DNA of 64,000 nt from Pollutimonas bauzanensis. GTDB taxonomy: Bacteria > Pseudomonadota > Gammaproteobacteria > Burkholderiales > Burkholderiaceae_B. The translations under genes were made by a program, and so were the position numbers. A model generated the notes under the pieces. It did no database searches. It was not told the origin of the DNA and saw nothing but the letters and a program-made list of their open reading frames with translations. The stretch is taken from NCBI RefSeq assembly GCF_900129885.1, contig NZ_FQXE01000019.1, positions 1-64,000 on the forward strand. Direction: 5' to 3'. Positions 58,244 through 64,000 of this stretch are shown piece by piece (the first letter of the stretch is position 1; the number at the start of each line of letters is the position of its first letter).

Positions 58244-59326
58244 CTATGGCGCAGGATCAGATAATTCGTTGGTGATCTTCGCAGACAGGGCCGCTGCGGC
58301 CTGCAAACTCTGGCGAAGGCTGTCAATGGCGCTTGTTGTACCATCAAGCAGTCCATTGTGCACTGCTTCACGGGCGCGCTGCAATGCACAAACAAATGCA
58401 TAGGCATCGGCGGAGCCGTGGCTTTTGATCACGATGCCGCGCAAACCCAGCAAGGCGGCGCCGTTGTAGCGGCGATTGTCGACGCGGTCGCGGAAACGAT
58501 TGAGCACGGGCCTGGCCAGCACGCCCGCGGCCATGGACAGCGAATCGCGCGTGAATTCGGCGCGCATCATGTTGGCCACCATCTTGGCCAGGCCCTCCAT
58601 GGACTTGAGCACGACATTGCCCACGAAGCCATCGCAGACGACGACGTCCACGGTGCCCTTGCAGATGTCGTCGCCCTCGACGTTGCCATAGAAGTTCAGG
58701 CCGCTGGCGCGCAGGAGTTCGGCCGCCCTCTTGACGATTTCGTTGCCCTTGATGATTTCTTCGCCGATATTGAGCAAGCCGATGGTAGGCCTTTTATGGT
58801 GATCGACGGCCGAAGCCAGGGCCGAACCCATGATGGCGAACTGCAGCAGGTGCTCGGCCGAGCAGTCCACGTTCGCGCCCAGATCCAGCATGGTGGTGGC
58901 GCCACCCTTCTGGTTGGGGATGGACGTGGCGATGGCCGGCCGATCGATGCCGTCCAGCGTCTTGAGTATGTAGCGGCTGATCGCCATCCAGGCGCCCGTA
59001 TTGCCCGCCGAAATGCAGGCATCGGCCCGGCCGTCCTTGACGGCCTGGACCGCCACGCGCATGGACGAATCTTTCTTGCGGCGCAAGGCCACCTCGATGG
59101 AGTCGTCCATGAGGACGACTTCGGAGGCGGGCAGGATTTCGTACCAGCCCGCGCCCAGGCTGCCCTGCGCGCGCAGGGCGGCCTCGATGGCCGCGGCATC
59201 GCCCGCGAGCAGCAAGCGCGTATCGGGGTTCTGCTTCGCAAATTGACAGGCCGCAGGGAGGGTGACCGGCAAGCCGGCGTCACCGCCCATGCAGTCGATG
59301 GCGATTCGAATCTCAGTTTTCGACAT
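58244..59326 (-). CDS. plsX: Phosphate acyltransferase PlsX
   Basis: Makes acyl-phosphate from acyl-ACP for the first step of phospholipid synthesis; 360 residues, peripheral membrane enzyme. Seen: [18 protein letters not shown] at the start, [38 protein letters not shown] and the GVVIKSHG-like [15 protein letters not shown]. The ATG at 59326 was taken over the TTG one codon earlier. It is downstream of rpmF in the usual yceD-rpmF-plsX order. Confidence 0.96.
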   Translation of the reverse strand: MSKTEIRIAIDCMGGDAGLPVTLPAACQFAKQNPDTRLLLAGDAAAIEAALRAQGSLGAGWYEILPASEVVLMDDSIEVALRRKKDSSMRVAVQAVKDGRADACISAGNTGAWMAISRYILKTLDGIDRPAIATSIPNQKGGATTMLDLGANVDCSAEHLLQFAIMGSALASAVDHHKRPTIGLLNIGEEIIKGNEIVKRAAELLRASGLNFYGNVEGDDICKGTVDVVVCDGFVGNVVLKSMEGLAKMVANMMRAEFTRDSLSMAAGVLARPVLNRFRDRVDNRRYNGAALLGLRGIVIKSHGSADAYAFVCALQRAREAVHNGLLDGTTSAIDSLRQSLQAAAALSAKITNELSDPAP

Positions 59327-59373
59327 CAAGCGCGCAATCTATGGCAGCTATGGCAAGATCGCAAACAACTGGA

Positions 59374-59556
59374 TTATTCGTCGTTCTTGGACTTGAGTAC
59401 TTTACGGCCGCGGTAGATGCCGTTGGGACTGATGTGGTGACGCAGATGCATTTCGCCCGTGGTAGGCTCGACCGCCGTCGAAGGCGCGACGATGAAATCG
59501 TGCGAACGATGCATACCGCGTTTAGACGGGCTCTTTTTGTTTTGCTGAACGGCCAT
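59374..59556 (-). CDS. rpmF: 50S ribosomal protein L32
   Basis: Large-subunit ribosomal protein of 60 residues: [20 protein letters not shown] and the C-terminal [20 protein letters not shown] are characteristic. It lacks the zinc-binding cysteines found in some L32 forms. GGAG precedes the ATG. Gap to yceD is 62 bp. Confidence 0.98.
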   Translation of the reverse strand: MAVQQNKKSPSKRGMHRSHDFIVAPSTAVEPTTGEMHLRHHISPNGIYRGRKVLKSKNDE

Positions 59557-59618
59557 GATGACTCCTGTAAACGGGTCGCTATTGTACGCGATGATTCCCG
59601 CAAGTTATTTCGGTAAAT

Positions 59619-60137
59619 TCAATCTTTCTTTAGTTGATCCAGCACCGCGAACGGCGAGGGTCTAACCGAGTCGCTGCCGGGCTCTTCTTCAAGAAGCTCC
59701 GGCAACGACGGACAAACATCGTGCTTGGGCACATACGGCAGGCAGAGGATGATTTCATCTTCGACCAGGGCCAGAACGTCAAGGCGCTGCGACCCCAGGA
59801 TACGTTCGATGACATCGTCGGGATCGGTATCGGCGGCGTCGCCGGCGTCCAGATCAGCCTCGGACTTCACCACCTGCAAGCGGTTGCGGCTATCGACCGC
59901 CCATTCGAACGGCTTCATGCAGCGCTGGCACTCCAGCATCGGCGCGGCCCTTACATGCACTTGCAGGAAACGCTGACCAAACGAGTCCATTTCGCCCTTT
60001 ATGGCCCAGGACACCATGGTGCCGGCCTGTTCAGGCAAATCCTCGAGCAGGCGCTCGAATCGATCGATCGGAGCCTGGCCGCGCACTTCCTGGCCCACAC
60101 GGGTGAGCTCGTACGTGTCAACATACTGTATATCCAC
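59619..60137 (-). CDS. yceD: YceD/DUF177 large-subunit rRNA accumulation protein
   Basis: 172-residue protein promoting 23S rRNA accumulation. Seen: CQRCMKPFEWAVDSRNRLQV with its Cys pair, and the DUF177 ending DVLALVEDEIILCLPYVPKH followed by EDPS-like CPSLPELL. The start is a GTG with a weak ribosome-binding site. It leads the rpmF-plsX-fab cluster; the 221 bp upstream is shared with the divergent Maf gene. Confidence 0.9.
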   Translation of the reverse strand: MDIQYVDTYELTRVGQEVRGQAPIDRFERLLEDLPEQAGTMVSWAIKGEMDSFGQRFLQVHVRAAPMLECQRCMKPFEWAVDSRNRLQVVKSEADLDAGDAADTDPDDVIERILGSQRLDVLALVEDEIILCLPYVPKHDVCPSLPELLEEEPGSDSVRPSPFAVLDQLKKD

Positions 60138-60358
60138 GCGAAGTTCCCATCCGAGATTTATTTAATTCAATCCTAATTCAGCCAGCTATTTTAGCCGACC
60201 TGGTCATTTGCCCCCTTGATCTTAAACAATATCAAGCCATGGCAAAAACCGCAGTGTTTGTTTTCCCCTGGCACCCAAGCCTTTCACGCACAAGGAAAAC
60301 ATTAGATAATAGCGCGTTCAGCCCCTTTCAGTCAAACTCAACCAGCAAATAGAACACT
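60138..60358. promoter_or_regulatory. Divergent promoter region between yceD and the Maf gene
   Basis: 221 bp, AT-richer than the flanking genes, must hold promoters for both the yceD-led block and the Maf-led genes. An interrupted repeat, cttgat and atcaag separated by 10 bases, lies near 60217-60238; the spacing does not fit an FNR site. No promoter can be named with confidence. Confidence 0.35.
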
Positions 60359-60940
60359 ATGCGTCTTATCCTCGCCTCCAGCTCGCGCTACCGCCAAGAA
60401 ATGCTGGAACGCCTGGGCCTGCCCTTTACCGCCGTGTCGCCGGACATCGACGAAACCCCGCTGCCCGGCGAAAGCCCCGCCGCCCTGGCGCTGCGCTTGT
60501 CGCTCGCCAAGGCGCAGGCCGTCGCGCCGGCCTATCCCGGAGCCCTGGTGATAGGGTCCGACCAGGTCGCCACGATGGATGGGTCTCCCATAGGCAAGCC
60601 GGGCAATTTCGAGCGCGCCGCGGCCCAGCTTGAACAGCTCAGCGGGCTAACGGTAGAATTCCACAGCGCCCTGTGCGTCAGCGATGGCCGGCGCCACGAA
60701 ATCGACGACGTCGTCACGCGCTGCCGCTTCCGCTCCTTGACCAGGGCCGAAATCACATCCTACCTGCGCCGCGAGCAGCCCTACGACACCGCCGGCAGCG
60801 CCAAGGCCGAGGGCCTGGGCATCGCCTTGATGGAAAGCATGCAATCCGACGACCCCACCGCCATCATAGGCCTGCCGCTCATCGCGCTGAGCCGCATGCT
60901 GCGCGCTTTCGGCCTCAACCCCTTGACGCATCCGCATTAG
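60359..60940 (+). CDS. Maf/YceF-type nucleotide pyrophosphatase
   Basis: 193-residue House-cleaning pyrophosphatase of the Maf family. Seen: LILASSSRYRQEMLERLGLP with the conserved SSSRYR (YhdE/YceF type), DIDETPLPGE, VIGSDQVATM and PYDTAGSAKAEGLG. The DET and absence of the KTRG-type motif suggest the YceF (7-methyl-GTP) subgroup. It is 55 bp upstream of the methyltransferase gene on the same strand. Confidence 0.9.
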   Translation: MRLILASSSRYRQEMLERLGLPFTAVSPDIDETPLPGESPAALALRLSLAKAQAVAPAYPGALVIGSDQVATMDGSPIGKPGNFERAAAQLEQLSGLTVEFHSALCVSDGRRHEIDDVVTRCRFRSLTRAEITSYLRREQPYDTAGSAKAEGLGIALMESMQSDDPTAIIGLPLIALSRMLRAFGLNPLTHPH

Positions 60941-60995
60941 GCGCGGCCCGCGCCTTTGCGCAACGCCCCTGAAAAACCCCAGACCTGGAGCAGCC

Positions 60996-61715
60996 GTGAA
61001 ATCAGCAGGAACCTTACATTTGATCCCCGTGGGCATGGGCGAGGCGGCCCCCGCGGCCTGGCTGCCGCAAACCGTGCAGGAGCTCGCCGGGCGCCTTACG
61101 ACCTATATCGCGGAAAACGCCAAGACCGCGCGCGCCTTCCTGAAATTGATAGGCACCGCCGGCCCCCTGCAGGAAATCACCATACACACGCTGGACAACA
61201 AAGTCGATGCGCGGCAGATGCGCGCCTGGCTTGCCCCGCTGCTCGAGGGAGGTGAAATCGGGCTGGTGTCGGAAGCCGGCTGCCCGGCGGTGGCCGACCC
61301 GGGCGCCAAGGTGGTGGCCGTCGCCCACGCCATGGGCATCCGCGTCGTGCCATGGGTGGGCCCGTCTTCCATCCTGTTGAGCCTGATGGCCAGCGGCCTG
61401 GACGGCCAGCGCTTCGCCTTCCACGGCTATGCCCCGGTGGACCCCGCCGCCCGCGCCAAACAGCTCAAGGCCTGGGAAGCCGATTCGCAGAAACAGGAAC
61501 AGACCCAGATCCTGATCGAAACCCCCTATCGCAATGACGCCATGTTCGACACCCTGAAGCAGGCGCTCAAGGGCAACACCCGCCTTTGCATCGCCCGTTC
61601 CCTGACCACCAGCGACGAGCTGGTGCAAACCCATACCGTCGCCGAATGGAAAGCCCGCCCGGCTCCCGATCTTGCCAGGAAGCCGACGATTTTCCTTTTC
61701 CTGGCCGGCCGCTGA
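60996..61715 (+). CDS. Tetrapyrrole-methylase-fold SAM-dependent methyltransferase (RsmI-related)
   Basis: 239-residue methyltransferase of the RsmI/tetrapyrrole methylase fold. Seen: HLIPVGMGE at the N-terminus, VSEAGCPAVADPGAKVVAVA, VPWVGPSSILLSLMASGLDG and IETPYRNDAMFDTLKQAL, which match RsmI-related proteins, but it is shorter than RsmI (about 285) at both ends. The target may be rRNA or a small molecule; it is not certain. It follows Maf and lies 3 bases before the amidase gene. Confidence 0.8.
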   Translation: MKSAGTLHLIPVGMGEAAPAAWLPQTVQELAGRLTTYIAENAKTARAFLKLIGTAGPLQEITIHTLDNKVDARQMRAWLAPLLEGGEIGLVSEAGCPAVADPGAKVVAVAHAMGIRVVPWVGPSSILLSLMASGLDGQRFAFHGYAPVDPAARAKQLKAWEADSQKQEQTQILIETPYRNDAMFDTLKQALKGNTRLCIARSLTTSDELVQTHTVAEWKARPAPDLARKPTIFLFLAGR

Positions 61716-61718
61716 CCC

Positions 61719-62495
61719 ATGTTCCGAAAATATCTCGCCGGCGCTTTGCTGGCGCTTCTTGCCGCTTGCGGCGCCCCTGCGCCGGGCGCCCTGGATATCG
61801 ACCGCAGCATCCAGGCCAAGAGCCAGAACAGCCGGGTCGAGTTCATCGTGCTGCACTACACCTCCACCGGCAACGAGGCCTCGCTCAAGATCCTGTCGCA
61901 GCTCAATGTCAGCAGCCACTACCTGATCACCAACGACCCGGCGCCGCGCGTGTATCAGCTGGTGGATGAAAGCCGCCGGGCCTGGCATGCCGGCGTCAGC
62001 GAATGGTTTGGCCGCAGCGACATGAACGCAAGCTCCATCGGCATCGAGATCGTCAACCATGGGCGCGAGGGCGGCGACTGGGAGCCCTACACGGCGGCGC
62101 AAACCGCAGTCATCGGCGCCCTGCTTCAGGACATCATCAGGCGCCATCAGATCAAGGCCATCAATATTGTCGGGCACAGCGACATCGCCCCGCAGCGCAA
62201 GATCGACCCCGGCCCCCTGTTTCCCTGGAAGCAGCTGGCGCAACAAGGAATCGGGCGCTGGTATGACGAAGCCCGGGCGCAGGAATACCAGCGGGAGTTC
62301 CTGCGCGACGGCCTGCCGGACATGGCCTGGGTGCAAAGGGAATTGCAGCGCGCGGGCTACAAGGTGGCGCACAGCGGCGTGCTGGACAAGGCCAGCAGGA
62401 ATGTGATCGCCGCGTTCCAGATGCATTACCGCCCCGCCCTTTATGATGGCAATCCCGACGCCGAGACCCTGGCCATACTGAAGGCCCTGCCCTGA
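61719..62495 (+). CDS. amiD: AmiD-like N-acetylmuramoyl-L-alanine amidase lipoprotein
   Basis: Zinc amidase for peptidoglycan recycling or turnover. The 258 residues have a lipoprotein signal ending LLAAC (Cys17), an amidase_2 domain (about 40-180) with the zinc ligands in FIVLHYTSTG and GHSDIAPQRKIDPG, and a C-terminal peptidoglycan-binding region (about 200-257). This is the AmiD domain order. It is likely anchored to the outer membrane. The gene is last of the Maf-led set. Confidence 0.9.
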   Translation: MFRKYLAGALLALLAACGAPAPGALDIDRSIQAKSQNSRVEFIVLHYTSTGNEASLKILSQLNVSSHYLITNDPAPRVYQLVDESRRAWHAGVSEWFGRSDMNASSIGIEIVNHGREGGDWEPYTAAQTAVIGALLQDIIRRHQIKAINIVGHSDIAPQRKIDPGPLFPWKQLAQQGIGRWYDEARAQEYQREFLRDGLPDMAWVQRELQRAGYKVAHSGVLDKASRNVIAAFQMHYRPALYDGNPDAETLAILKALP

Positions 62496-62523
62496 GCCGG
62501 GCGGGCGAACCCTGCATCGCGCG

Positions 62524-63162
62524 CTAGCGCGCGCGGCGCTGCCTGATGAAGTAGCCTACCCTGATCAGCAGCAGCATGGCAAGGACCGCGCCATACGCAT
62601 AGGGCTCGAAGAAATCGTTCTTGCCGGCCCGTACCAGCCAGAAATGCCACACCGACAATGCGGCAACGGCATAGACGCTGCGGTGCAAGGCCTGCCAGCA
62701 ATGCCCCATGCGCCGTATCCATCCGCGCGTCGACGTGCAGGCCAGGGCCGCCATGGGCACGAAGGCGATCATGCCCACGGTGATGAAAGTGCGCTGCAGC
62801 ACGTCCTCCCACATCGACGCCAGCGACCAGCCGCGTTCCCAGAAGGCCCAGCCCAGCAGGTGCATGACGGTATAGAAAAAGGCGAACAGGCCCAGCATCC
62901 GCCGCAGGCGCACCAGGGCAGGCTGGCGGATGATGCGGCGCAAAGGCGTGACGGCCAGCGTCAGGAGCAGGGCCACCAGCGCCCAGAGGCCGGATGAGCG
63001 GATCAGGAATTCCGCCGGATTGGCGCCCAGGCCATCGTTGAAACCCAGCCATACCCAGCGCAGGGCCGGGTATAGGGCCAGCAGGAAAACCAGCGGCTTG
63101 GCCCGCGCCACCTGCCTGGCCGTCCAATTGGCGCTCGCGGGGGGCAAGTCCGCGGCGCTCAA
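62524..63162 (-). CDS. msrQ: MsrQ, heme-binding membrane subunit of the MsrPQ system
   Basis: Six-helix inner-membrane protein carrying electrons from the quinone pool to MsrP. The 212 residues include [40 protein letters not shown] and [20 protein letters not shown], with His residues for heme. No ATG is in place; a TTG at 63162 overlaps the msrP stop (TTGA) and gives the usual length. A longer frame upstream is a shadow of msrP. Confidence 0.9.
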   Translation of the reverse strand: MSAADLPPASANWTARQVARAKPLVFLLALYPALRWVWLGFNDGLGANPAEFLIRSSGLWALVALLLTLAVTPLRRIIRQPALVRLRRMLGLFAFFYTVMHLLGWAFWERGWSLASMWEDVLQRTFITVGMIAFVPMAALACTSTRGWIRRMGHCWQALHRSVYAVAALSVWHFWLVRAGKNDFFEPYAYGAVLAMLLLIRVGYFIRQRRAR

Positions 63163-64000
63163 TAGTTTTTCCCGAGGTCCATGCCTGCATACAGCGACGC
63201 GACCTGGTCGGCATAGCCATTGAACATCAGGGTGTCCACGCGCGGCGCGAAGAAGCCATCGCCTATCCGGCGCTCGGTGGCCTGGCTCCAGCGCGGATGG
63301 GGCACGCCGGGATTGACATTGGCGTAGAAGCCATATTCGCGGGGGGCGATTTTCACCCAGCTGGTGACCGGCATCTTTTCGACCAGGCGGATCTTGACCA
63401 GGGACTTGCCCGATTTGAAGCCGTATTTCCAGGGGATGGCCACGCGCACGGGAGCGCCATTCTGGTTCGGCAGCGTCTTGCCATAGACGCCGAACACCAG
63501 CATGGTCAGCGGGTGCATGGCTTCGTCGATGCGCAGCCCCTCCACATACGGCCAATCGATGATCCGGTCGCCCAGGCCCGGCATATTGCCCGGCTGCACC
63601 ACGGTGACGAACTCCACATACTTGGCCTTGCTGGTGGGCTCGACCTGCTTGAGCAGCGCCGCCAGGGAATATCCGGTCCAGGGAATCACCATGGACCAGG
63701 CTTCGACGCAGCGCAGCCGGTATATGCGCTCTTCGAGGCCGGCCAGCTTGCGCAGGTCGTCGATATCGAAGCTGCGCGGCCTGGCGGCCTCGCCCTCGAC
63801 GCTCACCGTCCAGGGCGAGGTCTGCATCTTTGCGGCGTACTCGAGCGGGTCGGTCTTGCCGGTGCCGAACTCGTAGAAATTATTGTAGGAGCTGACATCT
63901 TTTTCGGAAGTCTGCTTATTGCTCAGCCAGTATTCCGGATTGGGCGCGGCCGGCAAAGCCGGCCGACTCGCGTCCGCGGCGGCCAGCGCAGGCGGCAAAC
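63159..64000 (-). CDS. msrP: MsrP, periplasmic methionine sulfoxide reductase catalytic subunit (partial)
   Basis: Molybdopterin-containing enzyme repairing oxidised methionine in the periplasm. The last ~280 residues are present: [13 protein letters not shown], the molybdenum-ligand Cys in [18 protein letters not shown], and the C-terminal GPHPRW-type [17 protein letters not shown]. The N-terminus with its expected Tat signal peptide lies beyond the window edge. It is followed by overlapping msrQ. Confidence 0.93.
   Translation of the reverse strand, partial: LPPALAAADASRPALPAAPNPEYWLSNKQTSEKDVSSYNNFYEFGTGKTDPLEYAAKMQTSPWTVSVEGEAARPRSFDIDDLRKLAGLEERIYRLRCVEAWSMVIPWTGYSLAALLKQVEPTSKAKYVEFVTVVQPGNMPGLGDRIIDWPYVEGLRIDEAMHPLTMLVFGVYGKTLPNQNGAPVRVAIPWKYGFKSGKSLVKIRLVEKMPVTSWVKIAPREYGFYANVNPGVPHPRWSQATERRIGDGFFAPRVDTLMFNGYADQVASLYAGMDLGKNY

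Noticed and set aside
60217-60238. FNR-type site upstream of the Maf gene
   Set aside because: The half sites cttgat and atcaag are 10 bases apart instead of the spacing FNR needs.
62518-62533. 16-bp CG-rich palindrome at the msrQ stop as a terminator
   Set aside because: There is no T-run on either side and the palindrome is simple alternating CG sequence.

Overview
The window is a 64 kb piece of a GC-rich betaproteobacterial chromosome. It is most likely from the Alcaligenaceae (a relative of Bordetella, Pusillimonas or Castellaniella). This rests on gene order recalled from that family: rpmB-rpmG, leuS-lptE-holA-proA, and the run yceD-rpmF-plsX-fabHDG-acpP-fabF-rpoE-rseA-rseB-degP-lepA-lepB-rnc-era-recO. 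It also rests on the C/G-biased third codon positions. No rRNA, tRNA, CRISPR array, transposase or phage gene was seen. Nearly all of the sequence is core chromosome.

Layout. 1-1400 is a non-coding, repeat-rich block with 18-bp, about 300-bp and 38-bp tandem repeats and two perfect 25-bp inverted repeats. 1401-4535 holds cfa, a Bcr/CflA-type efflux pump and the ribosomal proteins L28 and L33. 4755-12446 is leuS, lptE, holA, proA, a HemJ-like membrane protein and an RlmL-like rRNA methyltransferase. 12490-12830 is a compact unit of unknown function: a consensus-like promoter wrapped by two identical palindromes, a 61-residue ORF, then three hairpins ending in a terminator. 12890-17428 holds an RDD protein, an acyl-CoA/acetate ligase, Hsp33 and a lone TadE-like protein.

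17425-26494 (minus strand) runs ftsB, eno, a MarR/EmrB-type efflux pair with its own palindromic operator, pyrG, an aminopeptidase P and the CoA-transferase pair scoA/scoB. 26561-33731 carries a hotdog thioesterase, ETF-ubiquinone oxidoreductase, a DMT transporter, acs, a UMF1-type MFS protein and a GlcG-like protein. Together these suggest acyl-CoA and acetate use feeding the quinone pool. 34026-38893 contains an NlpC/P60 lipoprotein, a Cys-rich DUF2325 protein behind a strong Fur-box match, a CysB-type LysR regulator, mmsA and a divergent LysR regulator.

38947-42882 contains lptF diverging from pepA-holC, then a Bax1-I family protein. 42928-60137 is a 17-kb co-directional minus-strand block running from yceD down to rarD. 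It joins phospholipid and fatty-acid synthesis, the envelope-stress sigma factor with its anti-sigma and protease, protein export and translation (lepA, lepB) and RNA/DNA maintenance (rnc, era, recO). 60359-62495 has a Maf protein, a tetrapyrrole-methylase-type methyltransferase and an AmiD-like amidase. The window ends inside msrP, whose partner msrQ is complete.

Points most worth a second look: the small-ORF unit at 12.5 kb, the Fur-controlled DUF2325 protein, the terminator hairpin that would hide the ribosome-binding site of the CysB-type regulator, the repeat block at the left edge, and departures from expected gene order (no kdsA between pyrG and eno, no lptG after lptF, a PIN-domain gene and rarD after recO).
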